Shown: positions 1 through 7,707 of the stretch, in pieces
How positions within the stretch are numbered: the stretch's first letter is position 1
Layout of the letters: the number at the start of each line of letters is the position of its first letter
From: CAYLHS01 sp964383535
Lineage (GTDB): Bacteria > Actinomycetota > Acidimicrobiia > Spongiisociales > UBA4744
Direction of reading: 5' to 3'
Length of the DNA: 31,662 nt
Assembly: GCA_964383535.1 (NCBI GenBank)
Contig: CAYLHS010000018.1
Location: forward strand, 1-31,662
Made by a program: the position numbers and the translations under genes
Notes under the pieces: model-generated
Database searches by the model: none
Told to the model about the DNA's origin: nothing
The model's input: the letters and a program-made list of their open reading frames with translations, nothing else

Positions 1-993
1 CACGTCGTCGACGAGGATCAACCTCGACAGCGCCGAGCACTTCTGTCCCTGGAACCCGTAGGCGCCCACCACCGCTGCCGCCGCCGCGGCGTCTAGATCG
101 GCCGTTTCGTCGACGACCATCGCGTCCTTCCCGCCCATCTCCATGTACGCCCGCTTCAGCCATAGCTGACCGTCGTGCACAACGGCCGCCCGCTGACCTA
201 TCCGAAGCCCCACCTCCATCGAGCCGGTGAAGTTCACGAACCGGGTTCTCGGGTGATCAACGAGGTAGTCGCCGATCTCGGACCCCGCACCGGGGAGGTA
301 GTTGATGACACCCGGTGGGAATCCTGCCTCCTCGACGGCCTCCATGAACTTGGCAGCGATCACCGGGGTCGCCGAGGCAGGCTTCACGACAACGGTGTTG
401 CCGGCGGCGACAGGGCCAGCCGTCATTCCGGCCAGGATCGCAAGGGGGAAGTTCCACGGGGGAATCACGACGCCCGCGCCGATCGGGACGAGATGTGACT
501 CGTTGTCCTCCCCAGGGTATGAGTACACGGGCAGCGGCTTCGACATCTCGACTGCCTGGCGCGCGTAGTACTCACAGAAGTCGATCGCTTCGGCCACGTC
601 GGCTTCGGCCTCCAGCCAGTTCTTCGACGCTTCGAACGTCTCCAAGGCCGACAGCTCGTACTTGTGGGAACGCAGAATCGCCGCGAGTTTGATGAGGTGT
701 CGAGCTCGAACTGCTCCGTCCAGGCGCGACCACGATGCGAAGGCTGCCCAGGCCGCATCCAGCGCGCGCCCGGCAGCGTCCTGGTCGGCGAGCGCAACGG
801 TTCCAACGATCTCCGCGGGTTTCGCAGGGTTCACACTCTCGAGTTCACGACCCGTCGTTACGTGTTCGCCACCGATGACCAGGGGATGGTGACTGAATCG
901 CTCCCTGACCGTCGACAGCGCTGCGCGATATGCGTCGGCGTTTTCCGGGACAGAGAAGTCGGAGTACGGCTCGTTCACGTACGGCTCGAACAA
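1..993 (-). CDS. rocA: L-glutamate gamma-semialdehyde (1-pyrroline-5-carboxylate) dehydrogenase, partial (C-terminus outside window)
   Basis: NAD-dependent aldehyde dehydrogenase that oxidises glutamate semialdehyde (P5C) to glutamate in proline or arginine breakdown; cytoplasmic. The first 331 codons are present and the rest lies beyond position 1. Visible features are the P-W-N-F-P-L-A-I segment of the NAD-binding fold, VVVKPAS, the F-T-G-S-M-E-V-G nucleotide loop, the general-base Glu in MEMGGKDA (about residue 285) and the nucleophilic Cys in FQGQKCSALSR (about residue 319). FQGQKCSA is typical of P5C dehydrogenases rather than other ALDHs. The start is TTG at 991-993, chosen because a perfect AAGGAGG lies 4 nt upstream and no better ATG or GTG is near. 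No PutA-type proline dehydrogenase domain is in the visible part, so it looks monofunctional. Confidence 0.93.
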   Translation of the reverse strand, partial: MFEPYVNEPYSDFSVPENADAYRAALSTVRERFSHHPLVIGGEHVTTGRELESVNPAKPAEIVGTVALADQDAAGRALDAAWAAFASWSRLDGAVRARHLIKLAAILRSHKYELSALETFEASKNWLEAEADVAEAIDFCEYYARQAVEMSKPLPVYSYPGEDNESHLVPIGAGVVIPPWNFPLAILAGMTAGPVAAGNTVVVKPASATPVIAAKFMEAVEEAGFPPGVINYLPGAGSEIGDYLVDHPRTRFVNFTGSMEVGLRIGQRAAVVHDGQLWLKRAYMEMGGKDAMVVDETADLDAAAAAAVVGAYGFQGQKCSALSRLILVDDV

Positions 994-1048
994 TGTTCCT
1001 CCTTGTGCGCACACTCAGCCTATCGCGAGCAAAGGCGGGCCCCGCCTG

Positions 1049-1174
1049 CCGTACCTGGTATCGGGTACGCGGCCGGAACCTGCCAAGACACCGCGGAGCG
1101 GGCGGTACCAGCATCCAGCCTCGACTGGTTCCCTGAGCCCCACTCGAGACCAGGTATGAGGTGCGAAGTACGGG
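1049..1174. repeat. Palindromic intergenic repeat, copy 1 (iterated GTAC-type arms)
   Basis: The left arm (1049-1071) begins CCGTAC and ends GTACGCG. The right arm (1151-1174) reads roughly as its inverted complement (about 13 of 20 positions). The arms flank a core containing GACACCGCGG (1087-1096). A second copy at 18961-19055 has a left arm of the same length with the same ends and the same GACACCGCGG 15-16 nt further on. It lies between rocA and the divergent gene at 1210. Confidence 0.6.
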
Positions 1175-1192
1175 CTGAGCGAAGCTCAGCCC
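1172..1192. other. Perfect 9-bp hairpin
   Basis: GGGCTGAGC, GAA, GCTCAGCCC form a perfect stem with a 3-nt loop directly after the right arm of the palindromic repeat and just before the -10 of the gene at 1210. There is no T-tract on either strand, so a terminator role is doubtful. It may be part of the repeat or an operator. Confidence 0.5.
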
Positions 1193-1195
1193 AGC

Positions 1196-1201
1196 TAGGT
1201 T
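1196..1201 (+). promoter_or_regulatory. -10 element, leaderless promoter
   Basis: TAGGTT ends 8 nt before the ATG at 1210, so transcription would start at or next to the start codon. No Shine-Dalgarno sequence is present. The same spacing recurs at about ten other genes in the window. Confidence 0.5.
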
Positions 1202-1209
1202 TGTCGACA

Positions 1210-1884
1210 ATGCAGGACCCGATGGACGTTCTGGCGGACGCCTTCCGCAGCGAGTGGGCCGACCCGCTCGCCTCGGCGGCCGCCGTGGTGTCAGCGCTTC
1301 GGTCGCTCGCCGGCGCGGATTGGGCGAGCGCACTCGCCCGGATCCAGCGCTTCCGCAGCGAGCGTGCCGACAGTGCGCTTCTCCTCGCGGTCACAGACCC
1401 GGCCGTCGACACGGATGTCGGCCGGGTCCTGTCCGGTCTCGAAGCCGTCGACCGTGCCCTCAACGACACAAGGTGGATACAGGTCATCGCCTCACGGTTG
1501 TCCGACCGCCAGTCGATCGGGGTACCGTCGCTCGGAGACTCGACGCTCGCGGTGCTGGAGCTCGCCGTGACGGAACGAGAACACGATCTCGTAACCGACA
1601 AGGTCGCTGTCGGGAGAGGGCTGGGCTATCTCGATTCGAACGTACTTCTCGGCCCACCAGAGGCGTCCGATGCCGTGCTGATTCCTGCCGCCGCGAGGTT
1701 CGGCGACAGGATCTGGACCACCGCGCGCATCGCAGCCATCGCTGAGCGTGCGATCGCCCGGTCGACCCCCGTGCTTCCGGTCCTGCACCCCCTCAACATG
1801 CTCTCTCCGATGGCCCGTCGTGTGTACCGCCCGGCGCACATCCTCATCGATCTCGATCTGAGTCAGAGACGTTCGACGACATAG
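1210..1884 (+). CDS. Hypothetical protein, about 224 aa
   Basis: Not recognised. The open frame extends back into the rocA antisense region, but the start is placed at ATG 1210 because TAGGTT lies 8 nt upstream and the sequence before it is the palindromic repeat. The protein is Ala/Leu/Arg-rich and probably alpha/beta, with no signal peptide, membrane segment or Cys. The C-terminal part (VLLGPPEASDAVLIPAAARFG, then alternating helix and strand up to TPVLPVLHP) faintly resembles the Rossmann-like half of eIF2B/ribose-1,5-bisphosphate isomerase proteins (compare the gene at 8636), without the catalytic residues; this is inference only. Its last 22 bp overlap the 3' end of serC on the other strand. 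Confidence 0.65.
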   Translation: MQDPMDVLADAFRSEWADPLASAAAVVSALRSLAGADWASALARIQRFRSERADSALLLAVTDPAVDTDVGRVLSGLEAVDRALNDTRWIQVIASRLSDRQSIGVPSLGDSTLAVLELAVTEREHDLVTDKVAVGRGLGYLDSNVLLGPPEASDAVLIPAAARFGDRIWTTARIAAIAERAIARSTPVLPVLHPLNMLSPMARRVYRPAHILIDLDLSQRRSTT

Positions 1885-2960
1885 TCGACACACGCGACGA
1901 GACGTTGGACGTCCTCATGGTCGGTCGCCGGCCACACACCGATGCGCAGCTGGTTCCTGCCAAGCTTTCGATACGACTCCGTATCGACGATCCCGTTGTC
2001 TCTGAGGACCGCCGACACGCTCGCCGCGTCGACCGTCAGGTCGATGGTCACCGTGACCGGAGAACGCATCGCAGGATCTTCCACGAACGGCGAGGCGTAG
2101 TCGCGCTGCTCGGCCCACTCGTAGAGCATCGAGGACATGACACGACAGTGCCGCTCCGCCCACTCCATGCCACCGTTCGAGAGGATCCATTCGACTTGCC
2201 GTTCGAGAAGGAACAGGGTGGCAAGCGACGGTGTGTTGAGCGTCTGATCTCGACGCGAGTTCTCGAGTGCAGCACTGAGGCTCAGGAACGAAGGAATGTG
2301 CCTGCCCGATGCCGCGATCCGCTCGATCCGTGCGACGGCGGCCGGAGAGAGCAACGCGACCCATAGCCCTCCGTCGGACCCGAATGCTTTCTGCGTCGAG
2401 AAGTAGTAGGCATCGACGGCGGCGGCATCGAAGCACAGGGCGCCTGCAGCCGACGTTCCGTCGACAGCCACGATCCCAGGCGCCGGTCGAGAGAGCTCCA
2501 TCGCGACGCCTGTCGACGTTTCGTTGTGCGTGATGGCGTACGTGTCGATGTCTCCCGAGGCTCGCGGCACCGGGTGCGTTCCTGGGGCCGACTCGATCAC
2601 ATCGGGGGCGTCCAGGTGCGGGGTAGAAGCGACTACTGACGCGAACCGCGAACTGAACGCTCCGAAGGAGAGATGCTGGCTCCGCCGCTCGATCAGCCCG
2701 AACGCCGCCATGTCCCAGAACGCGGTCGCGCCGCCGTTTCCCAAGACGACTTCGTAGCCGTCCGGAGCGACGAGCAGGTCGACGAGACCGGTTCGGATCC
2801 GATGGACGACCTCCTTGACCGGCCGCTGACGATGCGACGTCCCAAGGGCCGCCCACGACGCCAGGGCGCCGAGCCACTCTGTCCGTACCTTCGTCGGCCC
2901 CGATCCGAAACGACCGTCCTTTGGTAGCAACTCGGATGGGATGGTGATCTTCGGTTCCAT
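1863..2960 (-). CDS. serC: Phosphoserine aminotransferase
   Basis: PLP enzyme that converts 3-phosphohydroxypyruvate plus glutamate to phosphoserine in serine biosynthesis; cytoplasmic. The 365-aa length matches the actinobacterial SerC subgroup. The N-terminal FGSGPTKVR and GTSHRQRPVK motifs bind substrate phosphate, GNGGATAFWD contacts PLP phosphate, THNETSTGV is the family signature, and the Schiff-base Lys lies in YYFSTQKAFGSDGG (about K191). The C-terminal RKLGRNQLRIG is also typical. It is divergent from the aminotransferase at 3001 across a 40-bp gap that must hold both promoters. A TAGGTT hexamer (minus strand, 2990-2995) could be its -10, leaving a short leader. No serA or serB is seen nearby. 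Confidence 0.95.
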   Translation of the reverse strand: MEPKITIPSELLPKDGRFGSGPTKVRTEWLGALASWAALGTSHRQRPVKEVVHRIRTGLVDLLVAPDGYEVVLGNGGATAFWDMAAFGLIERRSQHLSFGAFSSRFASVVASTPHLDAPDVIESAPGTHPVPRASGDIDTYAITHNETSTGVAMELSRPAPGIVAVDGTSAAGALCFDAAAVDAYYFSTQKAFGSDGGLWVALLSPAAVARIERIAASGRHIPSFLSLSAALENSRRDQTLNTPSLATLFLLERQVEWILSNGGMEWAERHCRVMSSMLYEWAEQRDYASPFVEDPAMRSPVTVTIDLTVDAASVSAVLRDNGIVDTESYRKLGRNQLRIGVWPATDHEDVQRLVACVDYVVERL

Positions 2961-3000
2961 GGTTACTAATGTCTCTCGGAATCGACCAACCTAGTGGATC

Positions 3001-4194
3001 ATGGCCAGGATCTCGCAACGAATCGCTTCAATCTCCGAATCACCCACGCTCGCCGTGACGGCGAAAGCACGAGCGCTGCGAAGCGCCGGTCACGACGTGA
3101 TCGGCTTCGGTGCCGGTGAACCCGATTTCGCGACCCCGTCGTACATCGTCGCCGCGGCGGCGGAGGCGTGCGCCAATCCCACCTACCACAAGTACTCGGC
3201 CGCATCGGGGCTACCGGAACTCAAAGAAGAAGTCGCGACAAAGACCACTCGGGACACCGGATTGGCGGTCGAAGCCGGCCAGGTCCTGATCACCAACGGA
3301 GGCAAGCACGCCATCTTTGCAGCGATGGCGACACTCGTCGACATCGCCGACGAGGTGCTGCTCCCCGCGCCCTACTGGGTGACCTACCCTGAGGCCATCC
3401 GATTGGCCGGAGGTGTCCCGGTCGTCGTGCATGCCGGTGTCGACGAGGGCTTCAAGGTGTCCGTCGATGCACTCGATGCGGCATGGACGCCACGCACCAA
3501 GCTCCTCGTGTTCGTGTCCCCGTCAAACCCGAGCGGCGCCGTCTACTCCAGAGACGAGGTGGAGGCGATCGGCCGATGGGCCGTCGAACACAACGTCTGG
3601 GTCCTCACCGACGACATCTACGAGCATCTCGTGTACGGCGGCGCCGAGTACGTTTCGATGCCGGGGATCGTTCCAGAGTTGCGAGACACTGCAGTGATCG
3701 TCAACGGGGTCGCCAAGTCGCACGCGATGACCGGGTGGAGGGTCGGCTGGATGGTCGGTCCGTCAGACGTCATCAAGGCCGCGTCGAACCTCCAATCGCA
3801 CTCGACGTCGAACGTCAACAACGTCGCACAGATTGCCGCGCTCGCAGCTCTGAGAGGCGGAATGGACACGGTGGAGTCGATGAGAGCGGCGTTCGACCGG
3901 CGGCGGCAGACCATGTACCGAATGCTCGGAGAGATCGACGGGGTTCGAGTCTCCGAGCCTCACGGAGCGTTCTACGCGTTCCCTTCGCTGGAGGCGTTCT
4001 TGAACAGGCCCCTTCACGGGTCGGTCGCGACGTCGACATCCGAGCTTGCCGAGCTGGTTCTCGAAAAGGCTCTGGTGGCGTTCGTCCCGGGCGAAGCATT
4101 CGGCGCACCGGGGTACGCGAGGTTCTCGTATGCCCTGGCAGATGACCAGCTCGAGGAGGGCATGCGCCGCCTGGCGAAGTACCTCAACGACTGA
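3001..4194 (+). CDS. Class I/II pyridoxal phosphate aminotransferase, aspartate aminotransferase type
   Basis: A 397-aa fold-type I aminotransferase of the bacterial Ib aspartate aminotransferase group, transferring the amino group between aspartate and 2-oxoglutarate. It shows the N-terminal FGAGEPDF motif, the ANPTYHKYSAASGLPELK substrate region, SPSNPSGAVYS, TDDIYEHLVY (Asp to the PLP ring nitrogen, about 204) and the Schiff-base Lys in NGVAKSHAMTGWRVGW (about K239). The C-terminal PGYARFSYAL supplies the carboxylate-binding Arg. ATG 3001 starts cleanly with the family N-terminus. No strong Shine-Dalgarno is visible in the 40-bp divergent gap with serC. Exact substrate preference (aspartate, prephenate or other) cannot be settled from sequence. 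Confidence 0.9.
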   Translation: MARISQRIASISESPTLAVTAKARALRSAGHDVIGFGAGEPDFATPSYIVAAAAEACANPTYHKYSAASGLPELKEEVATKTTRDTGLAVEAGQVLITNGGKHAIFAAMATLVDIADEVLLPAPYWVTYPEAIRLAGGVPVVVHAGVDEGFKVSVDALDAAWTPRTKLLVFVSPSNPSGAVYSRDEVEAIGRWAVEHNVWVLTDDIYEHLVYGGAEYVSMPGIVPELRDTAVIVNGVAKSHAMTGWRVGWMVGPSDVIKAASNLQSHSTSNVNNVAQIAALAALRGGMDTVESMRAAFDRRRQTMYRMLGEIDGVRVSEPHGAFYAFPSLEAFLNRPLHGSVATSTSELAELVLEKALVAFVPGEAFGAPGYARFSYALADDQLEEGMRRLAKYLND

Positions 4195-4212
4195 GGCGCC
4201 GACCGACCCGTA

Positions 4213-4231
4213 TACACTCGCCGGCAGGAGG
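4213..4231 (+). promoter_or_regulatory. -10 hexamer and Shine-Dalgarno of the MDR gene
   Basis: TACACT (4213-4218) is followed by AGGAGG (4226-4231), 5 nt before the GTG at 4237. This fixes the start and suggests a very short leader, separating the gene from the aminotransferase 42 nt upstream. Confidence 0.5.
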
Positions 4232-4236
4232 GTGGT

Positions 4237-5310
4237 GTGTCGACAGCCAAAGCCATGCTGTTGGTTCAGCCGCAACGTTTCACGGCAACGACATTCGCGT
4301 TGCCGCCCGTCGAAACCGGCGGTTGGCTTGCGATCGAGGCAACCGGTATCAGCGGCTCGGATGTCCAGGTGTGGCAGGGAACGAATCGGTACATCCGATA
4401 CCCTTTGATCCCCGGCCACGAAGTGGTTGGAAGGGTCGCATCCGTGGTCGACGACTCGTTCAACATCCCGATCGGCACGCGTGTGATCGTCGAATCGTCC
4501 ATCCGCTGCGGTGCGTGCCGGCGGTGCCTGGGGCGCCTTCACTCGTGCTCGTTTCGCAGACCGATCAACGCGTATGGTCGTCTGCCGTCGACGGAACCAC
4601 CCGGTCTCTGGGGAGGGTTTGCTGAGTACCTGTACCTGGATCCCGGCGCGCGACTTCACCCGATCAGCGATGACGTGGAGGCGCCGGTTGCCACGTTCGG
4701 CCACGCGCTCGCCGACGCGTTCACGTGGACGGTCGAGATCCCGGCGTTGCGCGCAGAGGACTCGGTGTTGATCCTGGGGCCGGGACCGAGAGGTCTGGCG
4801 GCAGTCATCGCCGCCAAGGAGGCAGGAGCGGGCTGGGTCGGGGTGAGCGGTCTCACGGAGAACCGAGACCGGCTCGAACTCGCAGGCCGACTCGGCGCCG
4901 ACATGGTCGTTGACGCCCGGACGACCGATATCGCTAGTGCCGTCGCGGACAGCCTCGGTGCTCGACCAGAGGTCGTGCTGGACGTGACCAAAGACGACCC
5001 CGAGGCCATACACACGGCGCTCGATCTCGTTCGGGCGGGAGGAACGGTCGTCGTCGCGTCGTTGAAGGGGGTACGGGCTGTCAACCAGCTGTTCTCCGAT
5101 CTGGTGGTCTTGAAGGAGATCACGATTCGAGGAGGATTCGGAGCGAGCAGCGCCGGCTACCACTGGGCCGCACGCCATCTGGAGGCCGATCCGCGACTGG
5201 ACGACCTGGTAAGCCACGAGTTCCCGCTGGACGAAGCAGAACGAGCCGTTGAAGCGGCGGCGGGGCTCCTTGGACACGAGGAGCTGATTTCGGTCGCGGT
5301 GACCTTCTGA
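4237..5310 (+). CDS. Zinc-type alcohol dehydrogenase-like (MDR superfamily) protein
   Basis: A 357-aa medium-chain dehydrogenase/reductase with an N-terminal GroES-like domain (about 25-140) and a Rossmann domain with LGPGPRGLA (about 175). The structural-zinc lobe has four Cys at about 91, 94, 97 and 104, with one residue fewer than usual before the last Cys. The position that normally holds the catalytic-zinc Cys (GICGTD/GICGSD) reads GISGSD, giving Ser at about 39, while the following PGHE is kept. Catalysis by the standard zinc mechanism is therefore doubtful. The GTG start is fixed by AGGAGG 5 nt upstream; an in-frame ATG 18 nt later is less well placed. Substrate is unknown. The UMF1 transporter follows after 30 nt with its own -10. 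Confidence 0.85.
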   Translation: MSTAKAMLLVQPQRFTATTFALPPVETGGWLAIEATGISGSDVQVWQGTNRYIRYPLIPGHEVVGRVASVVDDSFNIPIGTRVIVESSIRCGACRRCLGRLHSCSFRRPINAYGRLPSTEPPGLWGGFAEYLYLDPGARLHPISDDVEAPVATFGHALADAFTWTVEIPALRAEDSVLILGPGPRGLAAVIAAKEAGAGWVGVSGLTENRDRLELAGRLGADMVVDARTTDIASAVADSLGARPEVVLDVTKDDPEAIHTALDLVRAGGTVVVASLKGVRAVNQLFSDLVVLKEITIRGGFGASSAGYHWAARHLEADPRLDDLVSHEFPLDEAERAVEAAAGLLGHEELISVAVTF

Positions 5311-5326
5311 GCCACCCTCCCCCGGC

Positions 5327-5332
5327 TACAGT
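5327..5332 (+). promoter_or_regulatory. -10 element, leaderless promoter of the transporter gene
   Basis: TACAGT ends 8 nt before ATG 5341, with no Shine-Dalgarno between. Confidence 0.5.
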
Positions 5333-5340
5333 CGCCATTC

Positions 5341-6570
5341 ATGGACCAGTGGATCCCCTCACGGCGAAGTACCGGCTCATGGGTCTTGTATGACTTGGCC
5401 AACACGGTGTTCGCCTTGGCGGTCGGCGGTCGTTACTTCTCTGTCTGGGTAGTGCAGCAGCAAGGGGGCGGCGACGCACTCTTCGGGTACGCGACTGCAC
5501 TCGCTATGGCAATCGTGATCGTGCTGGCGCCGTGGGTCGGTACCCGATCCGACCGGGCGGGCACGCGGCGTCCCGCGCTCATCGTGGCGACGCTGGCGAC
5601 GGTCGCCGCGACGGCGCTCCTCACCATCTGGGGCTTGTACCCGTCGCTTGTGCTCTACATCGTGGGACAGATCGGGTTCACACTGGGCAGTGTCGTCTAT
5701 GACGCGATGCTCCCCGACGTCAGTACCGAGATGAACCGAGGACTCGTGTCCGGGCTCGGCGTGGGTGTTGGCTACCTCGGATCGTTCCTCGCCATCGGTA
5801 CCGGCCTCATCATGCTGGAGCGCTACGGGTACGGTCCGCTGTTTCGGGTACTCGCCCTCATGTTCCTCGTCTTCGCACTGCCCGCGTTCGTCTTCATCGA
5901 GGAGCGCCCCCGACCAAGACGGACGGGGCGTCCACCGCGGCTCATCGAAGCGCTCGCACATCTCGCGAACTCGTGGCGTCGGGCGCGTACCTACCCGGGC
6001 GTGACCCGGTTCCTCATCGGACGCTTCCTGTACGCGGATGGTGCGAACACGGCGTTTCTGTTCGTCGCGATCTTCGCGATCACCGAGATGGGGTTCAGCA
6101 ACCGTCAGACCGACCTGCTCGCCCTCTCGGCGATCGTCTCGGCAGTCATTGGCTCGTTCATCGTCGGCAAGATCGTCGACAGAATCGGACCACGTAAGGC
6201 GCTCCATGCCGCGCTGTACCTCTGGAGCGCCGCGGTGGTAGTCGCGGTTGTCGCCGCCCTGTCCGATCATGGAGGCCTCGGATGGTTCGTCGGGGTTCTC
6301 GGTGGCGCGGCCGCGGGCGCCACGTGGACGTCGGATCGGGTCTACATGGCACGGATCTCCCCTCCCGAACACTACGGTGAGTTCTATGGCCTGTACGCGA
6401 CCGTCGGCAGGTTCGCAACGCTGCTCGGACCGCTCGTCTGGGCGCTGATCACCGACACCCTCAAGTGGGGCCGTGTCGCGGCGATCGCATCGTTGCTGCT
6501 CTTCTTCGGAGCCGCACGAATCGTTCTGGCAGGTGTGACAGACACTCCTGTTCGTTCCGAATCGGAGTGA
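5341..6570 (+). CDS. MFS transporter, UMF1 (Atg22-like) family
   Basis: A 409-aa polytopic membrane protein with about 12 hydrophobic segments in two halves separated by a basic loop (ERPRPRRTGRPPR, about 185-197). The N-terminus (STGSWVLYDLANTVFA) is the signature of the UMF1/Atg22-like branch, whose eukaryotic members export amino acids from the vacuole. Bacterial members are uncharacterised, so the cargo is unknown; amino acids are a family-based guess. WVGTRSDRAGTRRP matches the MFS loop 2-3 motif. The start is supported by the leaderless-type promoter. It lies 30 nt after the MDR gene, which it may follow functionally, but it has its own -10. Confidence 0.88.
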   Translation: MDQWIPSRRSTGSWVLYDLANTVFALAVGGRYFSVWVVQQQGGGDALFGYATALAMAIVIVLAPWVGTRSDRAGTRRPALIVATLATVAATALLTIWGLYPSLVLYIVGQIGFTLGSVVYDAMLPDVSTEMNRGLVSGLGVGVGYLGSFLAIGTGLIMLERYGYGPLFRVLALMFLVFALPAFVFIEERPRPRRTGRPPRLIEALAHLANSWRRARTYPGVTRFLIGRFLYADGANTAFLFVAIFAITEMGFSNRQTDLLALSAIVSAVIGSFIVGKIVDRIGPRKALHAALYLWSAAVVVAVVAALSDHGGLGWFVGVLGGAAAGATWTSDRVYMARISPPEHYGEFYGLYATVGRFATLLGPLVWALITDTLKWGRVAAIASLLLFFGAARIVLAGVTDTPVRSESE

Positions 6571-6572
6571 GT

Positions 6573-6681
6573 GTTCAGTCTTCAGTCATCGGTCTTCAGT
6601 CCTCGGCAGGGCCACGACCTGGGACGCGAGACGACAGGGCGACCTCCCACCAAGAACCGACAACTGACAACTGAAGACCGG
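6573..6681. repeat. Palindromic intergenic element with iterated TCTTCAGTC/ACTGACA arms
   Basis: The left arm (6573-6606) repeats degenerate TTCAGTC units and the right arm (6650-6681) repeats ACTGACA/ACTGAAGA units in inverted orientation. A perfect 11-bp inverted pair is CGGTCTTCAGT (6590-6600) and ACTGAAGACCG (6670-6680). The 43-nt core is GC-rich. Architecture matches the elements at 1049 and 18961, though the unit sequence differs. It lies between two convergent genes. Confidence 0.55.
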
Positions 6682-6695
6682 CCGCCCCCGGCGGC
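6681..6695. terminator. GC hairpin at the 3' end of the ADP-ribosylglycohydrolase homologue
   Basis: GCCGCC, CCC, GGCGGC form a 6-bp stem abutting the stop codon of the minus-strand gene. Position suggests a weak transcription-end signal for the convergent genes, but there is no T-tract. Confidence 0.3.
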
Positions 6696-7651
6696 TACCT
6701 CTCGATGAGGGTGTCCGTGGCCAGCTCGTAGTTGAGCACTTCCTCGACCGCGTACGGATCGGGAAGGTCCTCGACCAAGGCGTTCTGCCGGGCGAGACGT
6801 CGACCCAACTCTGCGAACCACAGATCGTTCGGAAGCGGCCACGGCCACCTGTGTAGGCCGCTCCGGGCGCCAACCACGGCTCCCACCAGTGGCGCCACCG
6901 TTTCTGCGTGTGCGACGACACCAGCAGCGTTTCGTACCACGACGGATGCCTCTTCGAACGCCCGGGACGCGATCGCCACAACCATCGCGAGAACCTCTAC
7001 CTCGGTGTCGTTCGCGTCCCACGACAGCACTTCGACGGACACATCCTTGGCATTGCCCGCAATGAGTTCGGTGGCGCGTGAGATCACGTCTGGGATGAAC
7101 GTCCTCACCCCGAGTGTCTGCTCGGCTTGGCGGGAGACTTCGACGGCACCGTTCACCAAGTCGCGTCCCGACTGCCCGTATCCTGCTGCCGCGACCATTC
7201 CCGCGACGACGCTTCCGATGATCGACGATTCGGGCCGGGTGTGCGTGGCGCGGATCGCTGCTATCGCCCCGTCGATCAAGAGCCGAGGCTCCTTTCTGAA
7301 CCAGACCCCGATCGGTACGGCCCTGATCGCCGCGCCGGCGTTCGAGAACGGCATCGCCGTCGGTGGTGAGAGCTTCGCCTCCTCGATGAACGCTGCGAGC
7401 CACGGCGAAGGTGAGCGATACACGCTCGGACGTCCGTCGGACGGGTACGCGAATTCGAGCAGCTGCGTTGCGATTGCCTCGGCCTCGATGGGCCGGGATT
7501 GGAGGAGATGGTATGCGCTGAACACCATCTGTTGCACCATCGCGCCGTACGCCCGGCGGGTGCCCGACACCAGCATGTCCCCTGCGGCTGCTCCGAGCAG
7601 CGCCCCTTCGCCGCCCGCTTCATAGGTGGCGGCATGCCGTGAGCCGTTCAT
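6695..7651 (-). CDS. ADP-ribosylglycohydrolase-family protein, probably catalytically inactive
   Basis: A 318-aa all-helical protein of the DraG/ARH family, whose active members use two Mg ions to remove ADP-ribose from proteins or small molecules. Family marks are GALLGAAAGDML (about 16-27), FSNAGAAIRAVPIG (about 105), the ATHTRPESSIIGSVVAGMVAA segment and the C-terminal TVAPLVGAVVGA helix. The metal-binding Thr-Asp-Asp expected near residue 38 reads YGAMVQQM, and the C-terminal Asp-x-Asp-Thr reads AHAETVAP. Both metal sites look lost, so it may bind rather than cleave ADP-ribose, or may do something else. ATG 7651 lacks a Shine-Dalgarno. It is divergent from the lipid-kinase gene with 56 bp between. 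Confidence 0.8.
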   Translation of the reverse strand: MNGSRHAATYEAGGEGALLGAAAGDMLVSGTRRAYGAMVQQMVFSAYHLLQSRPIEAEAIATQLLEFAYPSDGRPSVYRSPSPWLAAFIEEAKLSPPTAMPFSNAGAAIRAVPIGVWFRKEPRLLIDGAIAAIRATHTRPESSIIGSVVAGMVAAAGYGQSGRDLVNGAVEVSRQAEQTLGVRTFIPDVISRATELIAGNAKDVSVEVLSWDANDTEVEVLAMVVAIASRAFEEASVVVRNAAGVVAHAETVAPLVGAVVGARSGLHRWPWPLPNDLWFAELGRRLARQNALVEDLPDPYAVEEVLNYELATDTLIER

Positions 7652-7695
7652 AGCTGGAGGTATCGGAGGGAAGGATCCGATCCTTGAGCACCGGG

Positions 7696-7701
7696 TAGCC
7701 T
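7696..7701 (+). promoter_or_regulatory. -10 element, leaderless promoter of the lipid-kinase gene
   Basis: TAGCCT ends 6 nt before the GTG at 7708, which supports that start codon. Confidence 0.5.
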
Positions 7702-7707
7702 TGCCGG

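Noticed and set aside
664..1209. Upstream extension of the open frame at 1210-1884
   Set aside because: It lies antisense to the rocA 5' end and across the palindromic repeat. The -10 box and ATG at 1210 give a better start.
3763..5277. Long minus-strand open frame of about 500 codons
   Set aside because: It is antisense to the aminotransferase and MDR genes, which have clear family motifs. Its translation is Arg-rich without any domain.
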